The notes under the pieces were generated by a model that was not told the DNA's origin, made no database searches, and saw only the letters and a program-made list of their open reading frames with translations. The position numbers were made by a program, and so were the translations under genes. Below, piece after piece: positions 47,801 through 60,500 of a DNA stretch of 64,000 nucleotides. Source of the DNA: Branchiostoma floridae (lineage: Eukaryota > Chordata > Leptocardii > Amphioxiformes > Branchiostomatidae); assembly GCF_000003815.2 (NCBI RefSeq), contig NC_049990.1, positions 19,573,258-19,637,257 of the forward strand, in the 5' to 3' direction. Position 1 is the first letter of the stretch. The number at the start of each line of letters is the position of its first letter.

Positions 47801-50800
47801 CAATGGCCTGAGCGTGGCTCCCGTCCAGCCTTGCGACACCGATGATCTCTGTGCCCCAGTCTGTCCAGTAGATGTTCTGACCGGCGTAGTCAATGGCTAG
47901 TCCATTTATTGCCGACAAACCTGGTAACGCATAAAACAATGGTCAGTAGCAAACCCTATATTGGCTACGCTCCTGAGGCATCGCCAGAAACACCTGTTGT
48001 AAAACGCGTGTCTCAAGAAGATACAAGATGTGTGTAAATAAAGATTCAGTCTTTTTGTTCAAATTCTTGTTTTTGAGCATGCAGAGAATTGTTTAGCAAT
48101 TTGGCATTTAGACAACGAAACACTAAGCCATTTCACAAAGTTTACTACGCACATGCGGGCGAGGGGAACTCTGGGTAACATGTTAAAGTTGAAGCCCCCA
48201 GAACGTAGACATTTCGCCATTTTTCAGGCGCCATTACGTTCCGAACATTGTTATACAGATCAAAACAATGGGGGAGACTAGATTGTTTACGTCTGAGGGA
48301 CTTCAACTTTGACCTCCAACCCAGAGTTCCTTTCACCCGCGCATGCTTAGTAACATCTGTGAAAGGGCTTATAATGTTGTCGCATCATTACATTGTACAT
48401 GTAGCACATTTAGCTGTTGCACATATCAAAGGTGATTGGAGAATTTTCAAAGCACAAACTTACTGATATCGTTGTTGTCAACCAGCACCTCCTTCCCGGA
48501 GCCATCTCTCTTAGCCCGATAGATCTTCTCGTCATAAAAATCGGACCAATAGACGTAGCCTGTTTGTCCGTCATACTCGAGTCTAAGGGGATAGGTGGAT
48601 TGTAGCGGAAGTGTGACCTTTGAACCGGAAGTGATGTTGACCTCTGTGATGTAGCCTGTATCAGTATCGGCTACTAGGAGGAAGTCTTCTTTTGAGTACC
48701 GATCTGGAATAGAACAGGTTTGTTATAATCAAGATGAACATCATTCTACAATATAAGGTGTTAATGTAAATGTAATTGCACGGTGGCATAGCTTAGGATT
48801 CAACATTCAACAAACGTTAGCCAAAATCAGGTTGAATTGAAAGAATCTGAATTCTAAACAGACTGTTGGGCAATAAGCATCTTCATTGTTCCCAGTACGT
48901 ATGTGCAGCGACAGGAAATATTAGTATTATGTCTAAGGTGAAGGCCCATTAGAAATTAATAAAACGCAACTGGCCATTTTATACAAATGAGCCAATGACC
49001 GAGACGACTATAGTGAGTCAGAGGCCTTGAACTTTGACATATTTCCCATAATTCCTGTCGCTGCACATGCGTACACGGAACGGTCAACATGCTTATGAAA
49101 GACCTTTTGTTTGACATCATAGCTATATAGTTCTATCTGAATCGGAAGGTGAACAAAAATGAAAGAGAATGAAATTCTGTTTTGACGGACGGAACCAGGT
49201 ACCTGTTGGTGGCGGGGTGGTTGGCATGTTCGTAGGTCGGATGTGAGAACAGCTAACTCCGTCCGCCTGTGTGTAGCGTCCCTCTCCACAGGCACACACC
49301 CGACTGTCTCCTAATGGCAGACATAACTCCGTACACCCTCCGTTCCTCTGGTCACACGCACCTATTCATGAATGAAGAAAATGCAAATTACCAGAATAGT
49401 TTTCTATATTAGCCTTTACACTCCACCAAGGCATGATGGCAGTCTTCCGTAAAATGATACTATTTTGCTACAAAGACTACTATTCAATTAACGTTTTGAA
49501 AGCTGTATTCATTTGTTAATTCATTAAAACTTTTTTTGAATATCTGGGAGGTCCCGGCAACAAGACCATAGTGGTTCCAATTAAGGGTCGGCACCTCGAG
49601 GAGACATCAAGTGATCTAAGTGTTCAATTGTTCAGGGCGAGGACCCAAAATTTCACATATCGGCAAATTCTCCTAAGGTTTGTGATTTTTGAAAATGTGA
49701 AGGTCTGTGGTTATTTAAGGTGTGTTTATATTTTGATGTGAAACCATTCTGGTTTGGTAGCTTTATACCGGCTATTGGCTTTCAAACGCACTAAATGATC
49801 TAGCAATGTTAAATGGCTGTTTCCGGTTGAATTCTAGATTAATGTCTGGTAAAGCATTCCAAATGTAAACAATGTTTTGGAAGAAAGAGTGTTTGAAAGT
49901 CGGAGTATGGTATTTATGGGGAATAAGCTTAGCCAGAGTGTAAACTCTCAAAATAGAGTACACATAAGTTTCTCTCAAGGTCTGTCATATACCAGAAAAC
50001 GACTAATGGCAATTCGACTTACTTGTTTGTAATGGCTGCTCTGTGTCATCGTACAGTTTGATGTTGTATGTTGGTGTTGACAATGTTACAGTCCTGCTGT
50101 CTAAGAGAGTTCCTCCTGTGTATGCTCTTCCATATGTCAAGCTTTGGGTGTTGTTATCCGTCCATAGAGCATAATCCTGTTTAAAAGTTATTAACAGTTG
50201 ATTAAAAAATGTTTTAATAACATGAAACGATCGCACTATAACTTCTGCGAAAAACATTGTAAAATTTAAATCTTTGTTCAAGTCATTGTTCTTTTAAGCT
50301 TTCATCATCAGTATTCGGTGATGTACATCAAACATGTACATTCATTCAATCAAACAAGATCATTTTTTAAGAACATTGCTAGATTATAGGAATATGACGA
50401 TATTGAAAGATAAAATAAGTTCCAGGAAAGAGGAAAGGAAAAGAGGAGATGCAATGTCTTACCTTATAGAAGGCGATACCAAAAAGGTTCGCACTGTCAC
50501 CTGACCATAAGGTCCTCACATCGCCACCGTTGAGGCTACAGGATTGTACATTACCAGGGCTTACAGTCGCCCAGTATAACCTGTAATGCACACAGCACAT
50601 TGCATTAGGGGTGGGTACCGGTACGGTGTACCGGTATTAAACTGATTATTCTTATTGGACCGGTCAAGAAAAACCAGACCTGAAAAAATAGGTACACCGG
50701 ATGTTGAACCTATTGGAAAATTAACAGATTATATTATCAGGCATTCGCACTTTTTGAGGCTTACCGGACGAGGAAATAACAAGAGCGAAGTAGATTACAG

Positions 50801-51518
50801 TCTATAGTCATTTCAACCAAGTTTTACAGTCAATCGTACAAGGGCAGTTAGCCTTGTAGGATTTTAAAACGCCAGTGTGAGTCGAATACTCCGCAAAACA
50901 GATTTCTTTGTAGTGAAATGAACCATTGTTTTGAGTATCGTCCATTCACAAGTTTTCAAATACTAAATCAGGTCCAGGTTCAGGTCCGGACCTGGACCTA
51001 ATCCTCTGGACCTGAACCGGACCCGGACCTGAATTTTCTGTACCGGTACCCACCCCTACATTGCATGATATCAAAAGAATCCCCGCTCAATATATTATTC
51101 TATCACAGTTTTGGTCCCTACATGACATTTCTGAAATAGAATAATAAGTCGGACAGTTGCTACGAATGAAACTTACAACATTGATGAGGAAACAAACATG
51201 ATTTCACACGTTCTTTGCACTGTAACTAAGATATTGGAGCCATCCTCTCCAGACTAAAAGTATTATGTACCAAGTATTGAATCTGTAAATCGTAGTGTAG
51301 GTATACCTTTCTCGGTTGTAATCAATGGCTAAAGCAGTGGGGATCCCAGTTAACTGCTCTGTTTGGGAGGAGACGAGCTGCAGTCTGTTGCTACCATCTG
51401 GAGATGCACGGGTAATCTTTGGATTGTCACCGACCTCCGTCCAGCACACGTACCTATACAGGAGAGAAATTAATGGAAAATCATGCAAACAGTGCATATT
51501 ATTATCATAATTATTACT

Positions 51519-51568
<50 letters not shown>

Positions 51569-54500
51569 ATAGTAGTAGTAGTAGTTGTGGCAGCAGTATT
51601 GGTAGAAGTGGTAGTAGTAGTAGTAGAAGTAGTAGTAGTAGGAGGAGTTGCGAAGGTAGTAGTTGTAGTTGTTCTAATAGTAGTTCTGTAGTAGAAGTAG
51701 TAGTAGTGGCGGCGGTGGTGGTGGTATTAGTAGTAGTAGTTGCAATTATGGTACTAGTAGTAGTAGTACTACTAGTAGTAGTAGTAGTAGTTGTAGTAGT
51801 AGTACTGGCAGTAGTAGTAGTAGCAGTAGTAATAGTAGTATTGCGAGCAGTAGTAGTTGTGGTAATAGTACTAGTAGTTCTGGTAGTAGCCGTTGAAGTG
51901 GTGGTAATAGTTTGTAGAAGTATTTGTATTTATTTGAAGTTTTGTATTTCTGGTATGTCACTTACGATTGTTCAGGATACGCAATGATGGCACTTGGCTG
52001 GTCCAGATTAGATAACAGCACCTTCCGCAGTGACCCGTCCAGCTTGGACACGTGGATCCGTCCAAGTCGGCGCTCCGTCCAGTACAGGTTGGATGCCACC
52101 CAATCAACAGCAATGCCTTTGATAACAATAGAATGTAATAACAAAGTTGTTTTAACCTCAATCAATCTTCAGGCCAAATACAAGCTTCCCTGCCATTGTT
52201 CAACTTCAATCAGAGAGTCTCTGGAAACAATGTCCTTTGGTGACAATTTTCCGCTATGTTGATGACAGAATCACTGCATTTTTTTTTTCTTTATTCATTA
52301 TCCTTTGCTTTATAGTGGGGCAGATAACTGAAAAAATCTTTCACTTTGTGATACAAGCACCAAACTTGGTACAGATACTCATTAGACTTTACTGTTTTGA
52401 AAAAGTACGCGGGCCATTTGATTTGACTTTTGGCGCCCCCTAGCGGCGCGTTTTGGTACTGCAGCAGACCTTCCGGGCTTTGTATCTCCTGTTCTAAACA
52501 TGCTACAGTCATGATTTTTATGTGGTAGAAAGCTGGTAGGGTAAGGAAGAAGTGATGTAAGTTTGGTTTCCTTAGCGGCTTGCGTTGGAACTACAGAGGC
52601 ATTTTTTTGCCGCTGCCGAATTGCCCTAGGGGCGCTTTTTGGTACTGCAGCAGACCTTCCGGACTTTGTATCTCCTGTTCTAGACATGCTACAGTCATAA
52701 TTTTTATGTGGTAGAAAGCTGTTGTAGTAAGGATGAAGTGACGTAAGTTTTGTCTCCCTAGCAGCTTGCGTTGGAACTGCAGGGGCGTTTTTTTTGCCGC
52801 TGCCGAATTTGAAGCGGAACAACTCCGAATGTTTAAAATGTCTAAAAGTATGGGACAGCTAAATGTTCAACTACAATTGTGATACAAGCACCAAACTTAG
52901 TACAGATACTCATTAGACTTTACTGTTTTGAAAAAGTACGCGGGCCACTTTATTTGACTTTTGACGCCCCCTAGCGGCGCCTTTTGGTACTGCAGCAGAC
53001 CTTCCGGGCTTTGTATCTCCTGTTCTAAACATGCTACAGTCATGATTTTTCTGTGGTAGAAAGCTGGTAGGGTAAGGAAGAAGTGACGTAAGTTTGGTTT
53101 CCCCAGCTGCTTGCGTTGGAACTACAGCAGCGGTTTTTTTTGCCGCTGCCGAATTGCCCTAGGGGCGCTTTTTGGTACTGCAGTAGACTTTTCGGGCTTT
53201 GTATCTCCTGTTTGAAACAAGCTACAGTCATGATTTTTATGTGGTATAAAGCTGTTAGCGTAAGGACGAAGTGATGTAAGTTTGGTTTCCCTAGCAGCTT
53301 GCGTTGGAACTGCAGCGGCGTTTTTTGCCGCTGCCAAATTGCTCCTAAGGGCGCTTTTTGGTACTGCAGAAGACCTTCCGGGCTTTGTATCTCCTGTTCG
53401 AAACATGCTACAGTCATGACTTTTATGTGGTGGAAAGCTGTTGGTGCAAGGAAGAAGTGACGTAAGTTTGGTCTCCCTAGGAACTTGCGTTGGAACTACA
53501 GGGGCGTTTTTGCCGCTGCCGAATTCGAAGCGGAACAACTTCGGACGTTTAAAATGTCTAAAAGTGGGTTTTTGACTATGGGAAAGCTTAATGGTCACCT
53601 CTCAACCTTCTAAGGAGCTTTTTTTAAATACTTTTGTGAGCAACAGATGGTGAGAATTATAGACAAACTAGGACATATTGTGACGAAATATTTTATTTAC
53701 ACAACTAGAATGTTCCACATTTTTTTGACATTGATAGTCATTGCCATCCTTATCAAACTGAACAGTGAAGAGTCCATAATGAATAACTAAAACACCATCA
53801 GTCCTCGGTCGTCATATTCGTTCACTACTATGAATGCCAACCTATATTTAGTAATTTTGTTAAGTTAATACTTGCCACCTAAAAAAAACGAGGATCCAGC
53901 CTTCTGTAGATTAATTTGAAGGAGTTTCCAGTCTGTGCAGCATCTTTCAACACGAAGCAACTTTCATCATGGAGAACTGAACAGAACAGCATTATCTATG
54001 CCTGAGAGTATGCAATCGTTATAGCAAATCTGTGAAACATGACTTTTTGCTTGTTTTGTTAGCTATGGCGTGTTCCCTGCGTTCCGTTGTGTTGAGTGTG
54101 TAAAACTTAAGTATAAAAATAGAACAAATTCAATACAGCTGTAAGACCTGCTGTAAGACCTGCCAAATAACATTCTTGGCTGTTCAGTTTATAGTACATG
54201 TATATCGTGGCCGCGACGACTGTTGGAGGGCTTATTTTACTTACACTTACAGTGACTCTTTTACATAGTCCTAACAACATCTTACTTGCACCAATGAGGT
54301 TAAATCTCACATTTGCAGCTACACAGTCCAGTGCAAGGAAGACCAAATTTGTAGCATTTGCATCTTCCATAGCATTCCAGCTTGCATCCACACTTGGTCA
54401 GCTGTTGGCAACTCTCTGCAATAGGTGGAAGTGTTGTCCAGAAGACCTTCCATGTGTCTTCACTCTTCGCCCATCCCCAGTCAGCGGGACTCTGTGTTTC

Positions 54501-57500
54501 TGGTTGGCGGAGTGTTGACTGACTCCATATGCAGCCCGCCTGATAAGCAGCGCGTTTTGCGTGCTGACGGAGTGCTTCCTTCGTTGGAGGAATGGCTTCA
54601 TATGGTCTCTGCTTGCGGGCAAACAGGTCCAATCTGGCATCATTGACGCTTGCAACACTACTGGATCTGTCGTACATTGTCACGACGAACTTCTCTAGGA
54701 CTGGCAGATCATCATCATCTACTGCTACTGGATACTGGCTGAGCTTTGCAAAGACATCAGAAGCCTCAGCACACACGTTCCAAGTTTGCCACGCAGACTT
54801 CTTCCCTTTGCCGCGGAAGCCTGACACAACATCGCAACCAGTGAAGGCATGGAAGAAGAGTATTCCTTTGCTTTTCTCCATTCCTATGGAGAAGTACAGG
54901 TCATGTATAGGAAACCATCTCAGGTTGTATCCTTGGCCAAAGGCCACCCACAACTGCAGCAGACCAAACTGTTGAAGGAGAGGCAGAACACTGAGTGCTA
55001 TGACGAGGATATCTGTGTCACTGGCTTTCACCATCAGGACCTTGCTCCCTTCTTGCACTGCATGCCTGGCATGTACAAAGATGCGTGTGTCCGCTTCCTC
55101 CTGACTGCATGGTGCGATCCCCTCCAAGCTGATTGTGCGGTTGCTGGCAGCATCTTCATCTCTGGTCACAATGACCAAGTTGGGTGTAGACATCTGTGTA
55201 ATCTTGTCAGCGAGGAACCTGAATAACTCGGTTTTGTTGTCACTCTCCCGCAGGAAGTTCCGCCAGTTTGAGGGTATTCTGCCCCTGTTTGTCACTCTAC
55301 GTTTTGCTCCATGCCCACGCTTTAACCTGGTTTCACCCTTGAGACTTGATGGTTTATAGACATCAAACACAATGTCAGTTCTCTTGTACTTGGTGGAGTA
55401 TGCTTGCACTATCGGTAGCACATCCAAGATGGCATAGTCTTCGAAAGTCTTTGAGGTGCGTGGCAGCAGGGTGTTCACCAGTGCTGACCCATCGATGATG
55501 ATAGTATCAGCCTGCGGTTCCACATCAGGTATTGTAACCTTACTCTCAAGTATGGCTGCAAGCTGGGACTTCTGACTGGTATAAAGCTTCCCACCTTCAC
55601 TCAAGGAAGCGGGGAACTGCTGATTTTCATGGCGAAAGAACTCCTGCAGATCACATTCTCTGCTCTGGCATGAGATGAACAGCTTAGAGAAGAGCTGACA
55701 ATCCTCCTTCAGCACTTTTCGCTTTGAAGCATCAGTGGAGGCTGGTTCCTGTCGGAAGAAGTCAACCATGTTTTTCTTGATGGGATCATAGAAGGTGGTC
55801 ACTTCCCTATTTTGTAGGCCCTCCATAAACTGTTGAAAGGATGTTCTGCCCCTTTCATAATGTGTACTGAGCAGTTCAACTACACTGGGATGAGCTATAT
55901 CCTTGGTATCCAGTGACAACAGGTCCCTAGTCTCTTCCTGGAAAGGATTACTCAGCTCCTTTAAAACTTGGGTCAGCTTCTTGACGTTCTTCATGAAAAC
56001 TCTTTGGGCCTGTGATGTCTGGTTGTGGTGGCTGGTTGGTTCTACAGCCTCCTTGGCTTCAGATGCTGCTTCATATTGTTCAACCAAGTGGCTGACTTGA
56101 GGACCAGCTATCATCCATCGTCTCAGTGCCGAGGGATCTTCAGTCACACCAACCGCCCCCCCCCCCCCCCATCAGCTTTGATAACAGCATTGGCCTGCTC
56201 GTGTGCCTGGTCAATAGCCATTCCAGAGAAATCACGTCTTGACTTGTGAACAACAAACTTTCCACTCTCAAACTCCTCGGCCAGCTGTGGATGCTTCTCT
56301 TTCAGGGTCAACATGTCTTTGAGATGGATGGGGAGCCAACGTGCATACTTTGTGTTGTTGTTGGCGAAGAAGTATGGAATGAGCTCAGCCAATGCCTGGC
56401 AATACAGGTTGAAGTTGGCTTCCCTAAATGCTCGGATCAGTAGCAGGATCACGAGCTCCATCGACAGCACCAAACTCCAGAACTGAAACTGGGGACTCTG
56501 CAGCTTGCGGCTATCACACCAAGCATCAAAGCTCAGCAGTTCCTCAGAGTTGTCAGCTGCCTCGGTACAATAGTCACTGTAGGCTGCCTTCATTAGTTGG
56601 TAGAGACTACATGCTGTTATCTGGTGAGCCTGGCGTGTCCTGGTGATGCTTGCTGCTGATAGGAAAGATTCTGCAGTCCCAGAGGATGCCACCCCTGCCT
56701 CCACGAGGGCCCACGTCCAGCCACTGCCCTGTAGAATTGTTCCAACTGACCTCAGTGCAGCCAACTCAATGTGTAGGCCTCCAAACATCATGACAAACTT
56801 ATCCTCACCATACTGCTCAGGCCAGTGCCACTGGATTTGCTTTGCCAATGCATAGATTGGCTGGTCAGCAGTCATGACAGGTATCTGGCCTGGATTCAGG
56901 AAAGTTACAGTCTCCATGACTTTGTCCATAACATGTCTGATAGTAGCAACCGAGTGGGCTGGATCTCGAAAGAGAGGTAACAGTGACGTTACGCTAACCT
57001 CAACTTTAGGGCTTCTCTTCTGGGAGGCATGGTGGGCTGACCAGGTCAGATTCACTGCTCCGTCTGTTTCTTCTTCCACACTGACTTTCTCCAGCCACGC
57101 ATACTCTAGTGCCAATTGTGGTCCTAACAGAGTATTGTCTTGAACTGTCTGCACACCATGGCTTCATGGAGGCGAAGGGTTTTTCTTTGTGAAGAAGGCT
57201 GGACGAATATTGGTATAGAACTCGGGCAGTTCTGGAACTTTCTTCACTTTCTCCTCACCAAGCCTCAGCGTCAGAGGTTCCCGAAATTCACCCTGATTAC
57301 CTTCTGTTGGGAGCTGGAAAGCTGAAATGCTGGTGCCATGGAAAGAGGTGGTTGCAGTTGTTGCAGTAGGATTGTGGTCTATGTTGTCCATGGCTGTTAT
57401 GGTGAACAGCCCTCTCCTCAGAGCGTGTGGGCAGACCACACCATCCTCTATGTACCTGTTAATGCTTTGGCAAGAGTCATGGCATCGGTGTAGTTAGAGG

Positions 57501-60500
57501 CTTGTGACAGGGAAAAGCCAACATCTTTTCGGAAAGCCAGCAGAACGTCTCTTCCCTTCTTGTGAGCTTCCAGCTCAGGTAATTCAGCCAACAGCTTGTC
57601 CTTCAGTCTGGTGCAGTTAACATCCGGTGTCTCCATCCCCAACTGTTGTAGACGCTGTTTGTACAGATTAACCATATCTGCCAGCTTGAATATTGTAGGT
57701 CCCTCAAAACTGAGTTTGGTCTCCACTATGTAGGTAACAAGCTCTGAAAATGCCAGTGGGTAGACATCCTGCTTCTGGCTCTGCTCTCTTTGTTCGAAAT
57801 TTCTCAGGTAGGCTCTCTCTCTGTTGTACAGGGATGTCAAGCATGCAGGATGATACTTGAGCTCCTGTGCTACGACGTCTCCACCACTCAGTATTTTCAG
57901 CAGTCTTCCATCCTTTAGAGTTGTAGCACAGTCATTGACTCTTTTGTTAAGCTTCATGGTCATGGCATGTCTCAGTTCTAATGCAGGTTCTTCTTGTTCA
58001 CAAAGAAAGCACTCAGATTCCAGACCGTCACGGCTGGTTCTTCGCAGTTTGGTTTGTCCTTCTTCTGACTGAGAAGTTTGAAGCCCATGTCTTCTCTTTC
58101 TTGCCCTCTCCAGTTTGGTGTTGTTGAATAGATAACGGCAGCTTTGGTGGTACTGTGCCTTGTTTCTCCTCAGTGTTTCTTCTATTCCACCGCCTTCATC
58201 CAGTCTGGTTGGGTCGAGAACAATGGGCATCTCATGGAGGGCATGCAACAGGGGGACGTTGGTTGCAATCATTGTGTAGCCATCCTGTTCGGGTGAGTAA
58301 CGTATGGGTGGGGATTTCAGATCCTCATTACCCTTCTCCTCTTGGCAAATACAACATTTGCTCCAGTTAGTTTTCCACTTTGATGATCCGGGAACTGATC
58401 TTGCCATCTTGTTGGGTAATGAGTGAATTAAAGCAGTAATGCCGAGCGATTCTCCTTTTACTACCTTTAGTATGATTATACACATTCAGATGAGATACAA
58501 GTAGGTTCAGACAAATTCTACATTTAGCCCTATAGTTCATTCAGTGCCATTCAAGTAAACACTGAACTCCATGCTAAGTTTCACGGCAGTGTGATGTCAC
58601 CAGTAAGCCATGGCTGTGCCTTGACGTCAGGCTGCCTCCACGATCCGCCATTGTGTCGGTGGTGGGTCCGAAGCTAGGAGAGGAAACAACGGTGTACAAC
58701 CACTCTATTCTGCGAATTTCTGTCTCTCACCTCTTCCTCAGTGGCTGTGCATCAATTCAGTCCTCTTTCCTGAGATAAGGTCCACATTAACCAGCCTGGG
58801 GTGTTGTCTTTATGCTCAATGTGTAGGAACCTGTCATGCTGTGTCACTCACTGAGATTTTCCCGCCAAAAACTAACTCGTTCCCAGGATTGTTTGCTTTT
58901 GCTTTTCCCAGCATGCTTTGCACAGAAAATATGTTCTTCTTCCCAGGACTGTCTGTGTGATAAATAGAGACACTTGTAGCCCTCATGCAGCAGTATACAT
59001 TTTAAAATGTAATCCACAAAAGACTCGCACAGGCATATTATTGGAATGAGTGGTTTAATAGGACGCAGTGGAGAAGTGTCGAAACCCTTTGTGTGCTACC
59101 CTCACCTCGTCTATTTGAAACAGCCCATGACCTCAACGCAAGCGGCTAGGGAAACCAAACTCACGTCACTTCTTCCTTACCCCAATAGCTTTCTACCACA
59201 TAAAAATCATGACTGTAGCATGTTTAAAACAGGAGATACAAAGCCCGGAAGGTCTGCTGCAGTACCAAAAAGCGCCCCTAGGGGGCGCCAAAAGTCAAAT
59301 CAAGTGGCCCGCGTACTTTTTCAAAAGAGTAGTATCACATGAGTATTTGTACTAAGTTTGGCGCTTGTATCACAATTAGAGTTGAACATTTAGCTTTCCC
59401 ATAGTCAAGAACCTACTTTTGGACATTTCAAACGTCCGGAGTTGTTCCGCTTCACATTCGTCAGCGGCAAAAAACCGTTGCTGCAGTTCCAACGCAAGCT
59501 GCTAGGGAGACCAAACTTACATCACTTCGTCCTTACTCCAACAGCTTCCTACCACATAAAAATCATGACTGTAGCATGTCTAGAACAGGAGATACAAAGT
59601 CCGGAAGGTCTGCTGCAGTACCAAAAAGCGCCCCTAGGGCAATTCGGCAGCGGCAAAAAAACGCCGCTGTAGTTCCAACACAAGCCGCTAGGGAAACCAA
59701 ACTTACGTCACTTCTTCCTTACCCTACCAGCTTTCTACCACATAAAAATCATGACTGTAGCATGTTTAGAACAGGAGATACAAAGCCCGGAAGGTCTGCT
59801 GCAGTACCAAAACGCGCCGCTAGGGGGCGCCGAAAGTCAAATCAAGTGGCCCGCGTACTTTTTCAAAACAGTAAAGTCCAATGAGTATCTGTACCAAGTT
59901 TGGTGCTTGTATCACAAAGTGAAAGATTCCTCCAAAATTTGATGTTATCTGCCCCACTATTAGGAAATGAAGCTATGTTTGCTTTCGGCTTTGACGTTGA
60001 CAACACCTATAGATACGACAGGGGACCCATTGGCAACAAAGACTTGAGTTTAGAACCCTACCTTCTATCCCTTGTCCATTTTCGAAAACCGTCATTGAAC
60101 TTCCTTCGCCAATGATTGAGAACCTCTCTATGGTTTGCGTTCCGTTGTTCTGTAGTTGTGTGTAGAATATCATCTTCCCTGTTGGGAAAGTAGATAAAGT
60201 AGTTATAGACATATCTACATTACCATTGACATGAAACAGGATAGCTTCCGGGTACCCGGGTATAACGGAGACCACTTACATCAAAGCCCATTGTTTATCT
60301 CTCAATAGGCACTGCATGAAAACCGCTCTTTAAGCTCTCATAAAATGTGCTTAAAGGTACCATATTGGCGGCGTTGACGGCGGGAGGTATAGACTTCTGG
60401 ATACCACACACTTACTCCTGATAACATGTGGCGAAAAGATTGATGCATGGCAAAAGTAGATGTTTGCCATATGAAGACGGATATAAACTTAGTCACGTTT

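Larger units (their letters stand above)
52313..59959 (-). mobile_element. Academ-like DNA transposon, 7.65 kb, degraded
   Basis: Inverted ends TAGTGGGGCAGATAAC at 52313 and its complement ending 59959, flanked by TTA on both sides (52310-52312, 59960-59962). The inverted repeats extend far inward, to about 53600 on the left and from about 59100 on the right, and consist of tandem monomers. A single gene on the minus strand fills the middle (54300-58485). An XPG/FEN-type nuclease with zinc-finger-like motifs plus a 3 bp target duplication matches what I know of the Academ superfamily; the assignment is inference. A TA duplication with ends starting at GTGGGG is an alternative reading. It is inserted in a gene B intron, in the same orientation as the host gene. 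Confidence 0.78.

Noticed and set aside
51419-51987. Val-rich and Leu-rich open frames
   Set aside because: Artefacts of the AGT trinucleotide repeat between two gene B exons.
54198-57325. Plus-strand open frames of 60-127 codons
   Set aside because: Antisense shadows of the transposon gene; no motifs, and the minus strand carries clear nuclease-like motifs.
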